Positions 36,063 to 43,323 of a stretch of DNA of 64,000 nucleotides are shown piece after piece (the first letter of the stretch is position 1; the number at the start of each line of letters is the position of its first letter). The DNA comes from JAJXXT01 sp963764465. Lineage in GTDB: Bacteria > Pseudomonadota > Alphaproteobacteria > Acetobacterales > Acetobacteraceae. The stretch covers positions 806,001 to 870,000 of the forward strand of contig CAVXSO010000007.1 in assembly GCA_963764465.1 (NCBI GenBank), read 5' to 3'. The position numbers and the translations under genes were made by a program. The notes under the pieces are model-generated. The model was not told the origin of the DNA. It did not search any database and saw nothing but the letters and a program-made list of their open reading frames with translations.

Positions 36063-37772
36063 ATGCACAGCCCCTCTCCGGACATTGTTGTGATTGGTGG
36101 CGGCCATGCCGGCACCGAGGCCGCGGCGGCGGCGGCCCGCATGGGAGCGCGAACCATGCTCGTTACGCATAGCGTCGCGACGATTGGCGCCATGTCCTGC
36201 AATCCTTCGATCGGGGGCGTCGGCAAGGGGCATCTGGTGCGCGAGATCGACGCCCTGGACGGCATCATGGGCCGGGCCGCCGACATGGCCGCGATCCACA
36301 TGAAGTTGCTCAACCGCTCCAAGGGGCCGGCGGTGCGCGGACCGCGCGCGCAGGCCGATCGCAGGCTCTACCGGGACGCGGTGCGGGTGCTGCTGGAAGC
36401 GACGCCGAATCTCGCCATCTGCGAGGGTGCAGTGGACGATTTTGAGCGCTATGCCGACGGAACGCTCGCCGCCGTCGTCATGGCGGACGGAACCCGGATT
36501 CCGTGCGCCGCTGCCGTGCTGACGACAGGGACATTCTTGCGCGGAGTCATTCACGTGGGAAGTCGACAGACTCCCGCAGGTCGTGTCGGCGAGGCGCCGG
36601 CTATACAACTGGCTGTACGACTCCAGGCGCTGGATCTACCGATGGGACGCCTGAAGACTGGCACGCCACCTCGGTTGGACCGCGCAAGCCTCGACTGGGA
36701 GGGCCTCGCGCCGGATCCGGGCGATGAGGAGCCCGAGCCCTTCTCCACCCTCACCGCGGCAATCACCAACCCACAGATCGCCTGCCGCATCACCGCGACG
36801 ACGCCCGAAACCCATGCGGTGATCCGAGAAAACCTGCACCTCTCGGCGATCCATGCCGGCGCCATCTCGGGCCGGGGCCCGCGCTACTGCCCCTCCATCG
36901 AGGACAAGGTGCAGCGTTTCGCCGCCCGCGAACGGCACCAGATCTTCCTCGAGCCCGAGGGGTTGGACGACGCCACGGTCTATCCGAATGGCATCTCGAC
37001 CTCGCTGCCGGAGGAGGTGCAGCTGCGGCTGCTTGCCACCATCCCGGGGCTCGAACGCGCGCGCATGGTTCGGCCGGGCTACGCAGTGGAATACGACTAT
37101 GTGGACCCGAGGGCGCTGCTGCCGACGCTGGAGCTGAGGGCCCTCCCCGGCCTGTTCCTCGCGGGGCAGATCAATGGCACCACCGGGTACGAGGAGGCGG
37201 CGGCTCAGGGTATCCTCGCCGGCATCAACGCGGCGCGCCTGGTCGGCGGCTCGCCTGGCGTCACGCTGGACCGGGCGCAGGCCTATATTGGGGTGCTGGT
37301 GGACGACCTGGTGACACAGGGCGTCTCCGAGCCGTATCGAATGTTCACCTCCCGGGCGGAATACCGGCTGCAACTGCGGGCCGACAATGCGGATCTCCGG
37401 CTGACTGATTGGGGCATCGGCATCGGCGTCGTGGGCTCGAAACGAGCCGCGGCGCACGCCATATATAAGGGCGAAGTGGAGGCGGTTCGTGCTGGACGGA
37501 GCGCCGGGGCACGCGCCAAGGCACAGGTTGTGACGGAGGCGTTGTATGCCGGCTATCTGCGCAGGCAGGACGCGGAGATCCGGGCCTTCCGCCGGGAGGA
37601 GCGTGCGATTTTGCCGGCAGAATTGGACTACGGCGCGGTTGGTGGGTTGTCCGCGGAGCTTCGGGAAAAGCTCACCGCCATCCGGCCAGCCTCGCTCGGA
37701 GCGGCATCGCGTATCCAGGGCATGACGCCGGCCGCACTGGCGGCGCTTTTGCCCCATGTGCGTGCCGATTGA
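36063..37772 (+). CDS. mnmG: tRNA uridine-5-carboxymethylaminomethyl modification enzyme MnmG (internally short)
   Basis: A 569-residue FAD protein, the partner of MnmE. The FAD loop DIVVIGGGHAGTEAAAAAAR opens the protein, followed by SCNPSIGGVGKGHLVREIDALDG, PRYCPSIEDKVQRF and FLAGQINGTTGYEEAAAQG. The C-terminal helical block (LPAELDYGAVGGLS, AASRIQGMTPAALAALL) is present. The usual length is about 620: roughly 50 residues seem to be missing between VVGSKRAAAHA and TEALYAGYLRRQD, without a frame break. The ATG at 36063 has an AGGA upstream. Confidence 0.93.
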   Translation: MHSPSPDIVVIGGGHAGTEAAAAAARMGARTMLVTHSVATIGAMSCNPSIGGVGKGHLVREIDALDGIMGRAADMAAIHMKLLNRSKGPAVRGPRAQADRRLYRDAVRVLLEATPNLAICEGAVDDFERYADGTLAAVVMADGTRIPCAAAVLTTGTFLRGVIHVGSRQTPAGRVGEAPAIQLAVRLQALDLPMGRLKTGTPPRLDRASLDWEGLAPDPGDEEPEPFSTLTAAITNPQIACRITATTPETHAVIRENLHLSAIHAGAISGRGPRYCPSIEDKVQRFAARERHQIFLEPEGLDDATVYPNGISTSLPEEVQLRLLATIPGLERARMVRPGYAVEYDYVDPRALLPTLELRALPGLFLAGQINGTTGYEEAAAQGILAGINAARLVGGSPGVTLDRAQAYIGVLVDDLVTQGVSEPYRMFTSRAEYRLQLRADNADLRLTDWGIGIGVVGSKRAAAHAIYKGEVEAVRAGRSAGARAKAQVVTEALYAGYLRRQDAEIRAFRREERAILPAELDYGAVGGLSAELREKLTAIRPASLGAASRIQGMTPAALAALLPHVRAD

Positions 37773-38416
37773 GCCTGCAAAACACTGCGGAATTGATTCA
37801 CGTGAAACAACGGAGTCCCGGAATCAAACTCGCCCCCCAAGTCGTTGTTTCACGTGAAACATCGGAGCGGCTGGCCGCCTACGAGGCGGTTCTGCGAGCC
37901 TGGAGCCCGAAAATCAACCTCATCTCCAGCGGAGATCTCCAAAATCTGCGCGCCCGCCACATCGACGACGCCCTGGCGCTGATGCCCCTGATACGCCCTG
38001 GTACGCAACGCGCCATCGATCTGGGGTCCGGCGGTGGTGTACCTGGCCTCGTGCTGGCCATCGCCACGGGTATCGCCTTTGACCTCGTGGAGTCCGATAT
38101 CCGCAAATCCGCGTTTCTGCGGGAGGCGGCACGCGTCACCGCCGCCCCCGTGACCGTCCACAACATCCGGATCGAGACGGCAGCTCTTGCGCCCGCCCCA
38201 CTCGTCACCGCCCGTGCCCTCGCCCCGCTGTCGCGCCTGTTCGAATTATCGGCCCGTTTCCTCGCTCCCAGCGGTATTGCGCTCTTTCCGAAGGGCGATC
38301 GCCTCGATGAGGAATTGACGCGGGCACGTCGCCAGTGGACGATGGCAACCGCGATCCACCAGGGCCCCAACGGCCCTATACTCTGCGTGAGCAATCTTTG
38401 CCCCATCCCAGCATGA
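37769..38416 (+). CDS. rsmG: 16S rRNA (guanine527-N7)-methyltransferase RsmG
   Basis: A Rossmann methyltransferase with the SAM loop AIDLGSGGGVPGLVLAIA, the conserved substrate region AVLRAWSPKINLIS and HIDDALAL, and VTARALAPLSRLFELSARFL. The start is ambiguous: a TTG at 37769 overlaps the mnmG stop (TTGA), and a GTG lies at 37802. The family motif VSRET (about residue 27) is encoded by the second parS site. The stop overlaps the parA start by 4 bp. Confidence 0.92.
   Translation: MSLQNTAELIHVKQRSPGIKLAPQVVVSRETSERLAAYEAVLRAWSPKINLISSGDLQNLRARHIDDALALMPLIRPGTQRAIDLGSGGGVPGLVLAIATGIAFDLVESDIRKSAFLREAARVTAAPVTVHNIRIETAALAPAPLVTARALAPLSRLFELSARFLAPSGIALFPKGDRLDEELTRARRQWTMATAIHQGPNGPILCVSNLCPIPA
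37794..37809. other. parS centromere site 1 (one mismatch)
   Basis: TGATTCACGTGAAACA differs at one position from the 16-bp bacterial parS consensus TGTTTCACGTGAAACA. It lies in the 5' part of rsmG, 52 bp from a perfect copy and about 600 bp upstream of parA. ParB binds such sites to seed the partition complex. Confidence 0.85.
37846..37861. other. parS centromere site 2 (perfect consensus)
   Basis: A perfect match to TGTTTCACGTGAAACA. It is inside rsmG and in frame: its codons encode V-S-R-E-T, the conserved N-terminal motif of RsmG proteins, so the site satisfies both coding and ParB-binding constraints. Confidence 0.95.
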
Positions 38417-39171
38417 TCCTGGCGGTCGCCAACCAGAAGGGCGGCGTCGGGAAGACAACCACGGCGACAAACCTCGCAGCCGGCCTCGCCGCGCGCGGTC
38501 AGCGTGTGCTGCTGGTCGATATCGACCCCCAGGGCAACGCCTCCACCGCCTTCGGCATCCACCGCAACGAACGCTCCAAGGGTACGTATGCCGTCCTCCT
38601 CGGCACGCCGCTCGCGGAGGCTGCGCGACCGACTGGAATCAAGGGACTCGACATCGTTCCCGCCGATCCAGACCTTGCCGGCGCCGAAATTGAGCTCATC
38701 AACGTCGATCAGCGCGAATTCCGCCTCCGCGAGGCCCTTGCGGATGCCCCATACGACATCATCCTGATCGATCTACCCCCCTCGCTGACCCTGCTGACCC
38801 TCAACGCCCTGGTAGCCGCCACCGGCGTGCTGGTGCCGTTGCAGTGCGAATTCCTCGCTCTGGAGGGAATTACGCAGATCACGCGCACGATCGAGGCCAT
38901 CCGCCGCAATCTGAACCCAAAATTGCGCCTCGAGGGGGTCGTGCTGACCATGTACGACCGCCGCAACAACCTCTCAGAGCTCGTGGCGGCCGACGCACGG
39001 ACGTTTTTCAACGCCAAGGTCTTCGAAACCGTCATTCCGCGCTCCGTCCGCCTCTCCGAGGCGCAGAGCCATGGCAGGCCGGTGCGCGACTACGACCCGA
39101 AATCCCCTGGCGCCGTGGCCTATGAGGCCCTCGCCGAGGAAGTTCTGGCCCGCGAGGCCCTGCCCGCATGA
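38413..39171 (+). CDS. parA: chromosome partitioning ATPase ParA
   Basis: A 252-residue Walker-type ATPase. The deviant P-loop is ANQKGGVGKTTTATNLAAGL, the A' motif LLVDIDPQGNASTAFG and the B motif ILIDLPPSLTLLTLNAL. The C-terminal part ends PKSPGAVAYEALAEEVL, as in chromosomal ParA/Soj. It drives segregation of ParB-parS complexes. It overlaps rsmG and parB by 4 bp each, so the three are coupled. The gene order is that of many bacterial origins. Confidence 0.96.
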   Translation: MILAVANQKGGVGKTTTATNLAAGLAARGQRVLLVDIDPQGNASTAFGIHRNERSKGTYAVLLGTPLAEAARPTGIKGLDIVPADPDLAGAEIELINVDQREFRLREALADAPYDIILIDLPPSLTLLTLNALVAATGVLVPLQCEFLALEGITQITRTIEAIRRNLNPKLRLEGVVLTMYDRRNNLSELVAADARTFFNAKVFETVIPRSVRLSEAQSHGRPVRDYDPKSPGAVAYEALAEEVLAREALPA

Positions 39172-39989
39172 GCAAACCGCCCCAGCTCGGCCGCGGCCTT
39201 GCCGCCCTGATCGGCGACGCCGCGACACCCCCGCCCGCCGAGGGTATCGCCACCGTCCCGATCGAACAGCTCAGCTCCAGCCCCTACCAGCCGCGCCGGC
39301 ATTTCGACGAGGCGAAGATGGAGGAGCTGACCAACTCCATCCGCGTCCGCGGTGTGCTGCAGCCCCTGCTGGTCCGGCCGAAGGACGGGGGTTGGGAAAT
39401 CATCGCCGGCGAGCGCCGCTGGCGGGCGGCCCAGATGGCAGGGCTGCACGATATCCCGGTGCTGGTCCGCAACCTCAGTGACGATGAAGCCGCCGCCGCC
39501 GCCATCATCGAGAACGTCCAGCGGACCGACCTCAACCCGGTGGAAGAAGCCGAGGGCTATAAGCGCCTCTCGAACGATTTCGCCCTCACCCAGGAGGCGA
39601 TCGCCCAGGCCACAGGCAAGTCCCGCAGCCACATCGCCAACGCCGTCCGCCTGCTCACCCTTCCCGGGGAGGTGCTGGACATGCTGCGGGACGGCCAGCT
39701 GACGGCCGGCCACGCCCGCACCCTGATCGGCCAGCCAGACGCGGTGGAGCGTGCCAAGCGTCTGGCCGAGCGCGGGATGACCGTCCGCCAGGCGGAGAAC
39801 CTCGTCACCTCGCGCCAGGCCAAGCGCCAGCCCGAGCGCGACGCCGATATCGAGGCGCTGGAGGCTCGGCTCGCCGAGGCGCTCGGCTTGCGCGTTGCCA
39901 TCGCCCATGGGCGAAGCGGCGGCACGCTGACCATCCGCTACCGCGATCTCGATCAGCTCGATATGGTGATCGCAAAGCTGAGTGGATGA
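39168..39989 (+). CDS. parB: chromosome partitioning protein ParB
   Basis: A 273-residue CTPase that binds parS and spreads. The N-terminus has RGLAALIGD. The ParB core contains SSSPYQPRRHFDEAKMEEL, the CTP-binding IIAGERRWRAAQMAGL and IIENVQRTDLNPVEEAEGYK, then the HTH ALTQEAIAQATGKSRSHIAN. A short C-terminal dimerisation region ends DQLDMVIAKLSG. It is convergent with an XRE gene 14 bp away. Confidence 0.96.
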   Translation: MSKPPQLGRGLAALIGDAATPPPAEGIATVPIEQLSSSPYQPRRHFDEAKMEELTNSIRVRGVLQPLLVRPKDGGWEIIAGERRWRAAQMAGLHDIPVLVRNLSDDEAAAAAIIENVQRTDLNPVEEAEGYKRLSNDFALTQEAIAQATGKSRSHIANAVRLLTLPGEVLDMLRDGQLTAGHARTLIGQPDAVERAKRLAERGMTVRQAENLVTSRQAKRQPERDADIEALEARLAEALGLRVAIAHGRSGGTLTIRYRDLDQLDMVIAKLSG

Positions 39990-40003
39990 TTTCTTAGATA
40001 TTT

Positions 40004-40864
40004 CTAATTTTCTATCTGGCTGCGCATCCAACTCAGCCGCGCCGCGTCGTCTTGCCACAGTGCCCGCGGCATATCCGCGAGCGGAATGCGCCCCTCCAGG
40101 ATCGCCTCCGCCAGTGCCGTGTCGCCGGCGGCCACTTCCAGCGCCTCGCCGCCGCACAGCGCCATTGTCGCGCCTGAAGGGGTAATGCGCGCCACCGCGG
40201 CGAGATGCGGCGCGCCAATCGAGGCACGCTGCGCACGTTCGGCGAGAAATATCGCCATAGGGTTGTCCGCGCCGGCATCGCCACCACTGTCGCCAAGGGC
40301 GGCGAGCGTATCCGCGTCCACATCCTGCGCGAAAAGATCCCGGGCGGAGACAGATCGCTCCTCCGCTGCAACCGCCGCTCGCACCGGCGCCGTCGCCTCC
40401 CCGATACCTGCGAGGTGCGGCATGTTCTCGCCCGCTTCCGCGGCCTTGGAGAGCGCGGATTCGAGATCCGCGAGCACGGCCCGCCGCCGGCCAAGACTTT
40501 CTTCCGCCGCCAGCACGAACAGCAGCGGCGCAAGCTCCACAATCAGGTTCTCGGGCACGCGGTAGCGGCGCGCCGCCAGCGTCGCAGCGTTACGCGCGGA
40601 TTGGCTGATCTCCACCGTCCAGCGACCACGTGGTGCTTCCACCAACTCCGGCAGTGGGCGCTCGCCCGTGAGCACGCCAGGGTCCACGCCAAGCGCGCGG
40701 GCCAGGCGCCGCTGCGTATCCTCCCGGTTGCCGGGCTGCATCCCGTTCTCGATGCGCCAGACGCTGTCCTTGGAAATACCGGCGCGTTCGGCAAGCGTAT
40801 GCAGCCGCAAACCTTGGCGGCGACGCAGTTCCCGCAGCAATTCCGGACGGATTGGCAACGCCAT
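40004..40864 (-). CDS. XRE-family transcriptional regulator with large C-terminal domain
   Basis: A 286-residue protein. Residues about 5-60 hold an HTH (LLRELRRRQGLRLHTLAERA, GISKDSVWRIENG). The remainder is a mostly helical domain with no family I recognise, containing ILEGRIPLADMPRALWQDD near the end. The ATG at 40864 is chosen; a longer reading to 41026 would translate the GANTC cluster and is AT-rich, unlike the gene. It lies next to parB but is transcribed towards it. Confidence 0.78.
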   Translation of the reverse strand: MALPIRPELLRELRRRQGLRLHTLAERAGISKDSVWRIENGMQPGNREDTQRRLARALGVDPGVLTGERPLPELVEAPRGRWTVEISQSARNAATLAARRYRVPENLIVELAPLLFVLAAEESLGRRRAVLADLESALSKAAEAGENMPHLAGIGEATAPVRAAVAAEERSVSARDLFAQDVDADTLAALGDSGGDAGADNPMAIFLAERAQRASIGAPHLAAVARITPSGATMALCGGEALEVAAGDTALAEAILEGRIPLADMPRALWQDDAARLSWMRSQIEN

Positions 40865-40919
40865 GGCGACCTCCGCCCGGATCATGCCCGTGGATGCGTC
40901 GTCAATCCAGCCCCGTGTC

Positions 40920-40969
40920 GAATCATCCGATCCGCGATGTTTGATTCGAATTGATTCCGATTCGGATTC
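40920..40969. promoter_or_regulatory. cluster of five GANTC (CcrM) sites
   Basis: GAATC at 40920 and GATTC at 40943, 40953, 40959 and 40965 occur within 50 bp, in an AT-rich island with the direct repeat TTGATTC. It is 56-105 bp upstream of the XRE gene. GANTC is the target of CcrM, the cell-cycle DNA methylase of alphaproteobacteria. The repeats may also be an operator for the XRE protein itself. Confidence 0.7.
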
Positions 40970-41033
40970 ATTACGAAATCGTGGCAACGCGCCAATGACG
41001 AGATTTGGGGGAATTTGGAGAGTCATAAAGGAA

Positions 41034-41082
41034 GTCTGGGGCCCCAGGCCCCAGACCCCATAACCTCGGGGCTCGGGCCCCG
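41034..41082 (-). terminator. double hairpin downstream of pirin
   Basis: A perfect 10-bp stem, GTCTGGGGCC-CCA-GGCCCCAGAC (41034-41056), is followed by a 6-bp stem, CGGGGC-TCGG-GCCCCG (41067-41082). They lie 33-81 bases after the pirin stop on the minus strand. There is no T-tract, but such tandem GC hairpins commonly mark transcript ends in this group. Confidence 0.55.
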
Positions 41083-41114
41083 GGGCCGCGACGACAGCAG
41101 GCAGAGTTCGCGCC

Positions 41115-41807
41115 TTACTCCCTCACGTCGACGAGTACGAGTTCCGCCGGAGATGTCGCCACGATCTCGACGCGCTCCTCGCCGGTGATCGCGACACCCG
41201 CCCGCTCCGGCACGGCGACGCCGTTCACCGTGAGCGTGCCGCGCGATGGCACGAGGTAGATTGCGCGCCCCGATCCTGGAGTCACGATGTGCCGTTCGCC
41301 GATAGCGAGTTCACCAGCAGCAAGAGAAGCATCGGCATGCAGCGGCAATGCCGATTCCTCTCGCTGCTCGCGCCCATCCGCCAGCACCGCGATACCACCC
41401 CGCGGGAAGCGCCGCGCCGCCCAGCCCGGGGCCACACGGGCGCGGTCCGGCATGATCCAGATCTGGAACAGCCGCGTCGGAGTCTTCTCCAGATTGTACT
41501 CGGCATGGACGATGCCGGTGCCGGCATGCATCACCTGGATGTCGCCTGCCTCCGTTCGCCCCTCGTTGCCCAGGCTGTCGCGATGCGTGATGGCGCCCTC
41601 CCGGACATAAGTGATGATCTCCATCTCCCGATGGGGATGCGGGTCGAAGCCGGTGCCCGGCGCGATCGCGTCGTCATTCCAAACGCGCAGGGCACCAAGC
41701 CCCATGCGCGCCGCGTCGTGGTAGCCGCCGAAGCTGAAATGGTGCTTCGCATCCAGCCACTCGTTGCGGAACGCGCCGAGGTCGCCGAAAGGCCGAACGT
41801 CGATCAT
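41115..41807 (-). CDS. pirin family protein
   Basis: A 230-residue bicupin. The metal site is in DPHPHREMEIITYVREGAI and HAGTGIVHAEYN (HxH with further His/Glu ligands), with the following FQIWIMP. Bacterial pirins include quercetinases and redox regulators of metabolism. It lies 36 bp downstream of marR, and an 18-bp palindrome sits in that gap, so it is a likely MarR target. GGAGA before the ATG supports the start. Confidence 0.92.
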   Translation of the reverse strand: MIDVRPFGDLGAFRNEWLDAKHHFSFGGYHDAARMGLGALRVWNDDAIAPGTGFDPHPHREMEIITYVREGAITHRDSLGNEGRTEAGDIQVMHAGTGIVHAEYNLEKTPTRLFQIWIMPDRARVAPGWAARRFPRGGIAVLADGREQREESALPLHADASLAAGELAIGERHIVTPGSGRAIYLVPSRGTLTVNGVAVPERAGVAITGEERVEIVATSPAELVLVDVRE

Positions 41808-41825
41808 GGTCTGTTCTCCGGTAAG

Positions 41826-41843
41826 TCGTTCGATATCGAACGA
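41826..41843. promoter_or_regulatory. 18-bp perfect palindrome, putative MarR operator
   Basis: TCGTTCGATATCGAACGA is a perfect palindrome filling half of the 36-bp gap between the marR stop and the pirin start, 19-36 bases upstream of the pirin ATG. Length and symmetry fit a MarR-dimer operator. A bound repressor would control pirin separately from the upstream usp-marR transcript. Confidence 0.7.
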
Positions 41844-42377
41844 TCAGCCGGGGATGTGGTCACTCGCTTCCTTCGCCGCAAGGGCGCAACCGCTGCCAGG
41901 CACCGCGGCGGCAGTCAGGCCCAATTTCCGCAGGAGTGTCGCCAACCGCTCGAGCTCCGCCCGGCTCAGCCCGCCCATTGCCCGCGCGATATCGGCGGCG
42001 TGGCGAGGAAACAGGTCCTCGATCAGCACCCGGCCCTCGTCCGTGAGCCCCACCGTCACGCTGCGCCGGTCGGCGCTGCCGCGGCAGCGCGCGATCAGGC
42101 CGCGCGCCTGCAGCTTGTCCAGCACATCGGTCATATTCGCGGCCGATGTCAGTACCTTCCGCCCGAGTTCCCGCTGCCCCAGCGGCCCCTTGTGCAGCAG
42201 CGCCTCGAGCACCCCGAGTTGGGTGGTGGTCAGCCCATGCGCGGCAAGCAGCGGTTCGACGACGCCGACGACGGAGCGCGACGCACGCAGCAGCTTCACA
42301 TAAGCGCTGACCGCCGCGACCGTGCAGGGGTCCCGCACCCCGAACATCGCCTCCTTCGGCGCGGCCGACCCGTCCAT
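41844..42377 (-). CDS. MarR-family transcriptional regulator
   Basis: A 177-residue winged-helix regulator. The HTH and wing lie in LLAAHGLTTTQLGVLEALLH, KGPLGQRELGRKVLTSAANM and CRGSADRRSVTVGLTDEGRV. The C-terminus is helical and contains a late Cys. It starts 1 bp after the usp stop and is followed by an 18-bp palindrome and pirin, so it probably regulates pirin in response to a small molecule or oxidation. Confidence 0.92.
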   Translation of the reverse strand: MDGSAAPKEAMFGVRDPCTVAAVSAYVKLLRASRSVVGVVEPLLAAHGLTTTQLGVLEALLHKGPLGQRELGRKVLTSAANMTDVLDKLQARGLIARCRGSADRRSVTVGLTDEGRVLIEDLFPRHAADIARAMGGLSRAELERLATLLRKLGLTAAAVPGSGCALAAKEASDHIPG

Positions 42378-42378
42378 G

Positions 42379-43245
42379 CTACCGGCACATCATCACGGGC
42401 AGCGGCGCATGCTCCAGCACGTGCCGGGTCACGCCCCCGAGGATCAGCTGCCGCAAACGGGAATGGGAATAGGCGCCCATCACCAGGAGGTCGGCGCCGA
42501 AATCCGCGGTCGCCTTGAGCAAGCCGGCCCCGACGTCGCGCTCCACCGGGCGGAAAACCGCGATATCAGCATTGATCTCGTGCAACGCCAGGTATGCCTG
42601 GAGATCCGCCGCACCCGGCCCGCGTCGATGGTACTCGTCCGCGGTGAGGATCCGCACCACTCCCGCGCGCTGCGCCCAGGGCAAAACGGCCTGAACCGCC
42701 GCCGCCGACTCGGCGGTACCATTCCAGGCGACGGCGATGCGCGTGCCAATCGTCTCCGGCGCGGCGTGCGGCGCGACGAGCACCGGCCGGCCGGAATCGA
42801 ACAGCACCGCGTGCAGCGCGTCCGAAGAGGAAACGTCCTCCCCCGCCTCCGGATGGGGCACGATGGTAAGGTCGGCGAGCCGCGCCTGTTGCGCGACGAG
42901 GTCTTCCTCCCGGCCGGTGATCGTCGCGAAACTGGCCGTCGCCTGGCCCGCGCCGGGACGCGCCTCGGCCAGCGTCACACCATGGGTGACGACGAAACGC
43001 GCGAACATCTCATGGACGGCACGGGCCCGATCCCCGGACTCCTTCTCTGTCGCCGTCATCATTTCCTCGATCATCGCGCCGGAGAGGCCCTCGCCTGCCA
43101 ACGGCGCCACGTCCCGCGCATCCACTCGCACATGCAGGGCGGTAACATGCGCGGCCCAGCCCTGTGCCAGCATCAGCGCGGTGGTCAACGCCGCCTCCCC
43201 CGCCGCGGTGCTGGTCAGCGGCAGCAACAGCTTGCGGATCGCCAT
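42379..43245 (-). CDS. universal stress protein, two Usp domains
   Basis: A 288-residue tandem Usp protein. The first domain starts IRKLLLPLTSTAAGEAALTT and the second TRIAVAWNGTAESAAAVQAV. The ATP-loop of the second domain is MGAYSHSRLRQLILGGVTRH (G-x2-G-x9-G type). It is the first gene of the usp-marR-pirin unit. The family helps cells survive stress or growth arrest; no specific signal is visible. Confidence 0.9.
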   Translation of the reverse strand: MAIRKLLLPLTSTAAGEAALTTALMLAQGWAAHVTALHVRVDARDVAPLAGEGLSGAMIEEMMTATEKESGDRARAVHEMFARFVVTHGVTLAEARPGAGQATASFATITGREEDLVAQQARLADLTIVPHPEAGEDVSSSDALHAVLFDSGRPVLVAPHAAPETIGTRIAVAWNGTAESAAAVQAVLPWAQRAGVVRILTADEYHRRGPGAADLQAYLALHEINADIAVFRPVERDVGAGLLKATADFGADLLVMGAYSHSRLRQLILGGVTRHVLEHAPLPVMMCR

Positions 43246-43323
43246 GGTGCGTCTCCCCTCTTATTCGCCCTGAAAGGTCTAGCACATCCTCAGGCCCGGA
43301 CGTCACGCCGAAGCGTCACCGGC

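Noticed and set aside
36061..36069. DnaA-box-like TTATGCACA at the mnmG start
   Set aside because: A single match with no cluster, no AT-rich unwinding region and overlap with a start codon. Not enough for an origin call, although parS nearby means the origin may be close.
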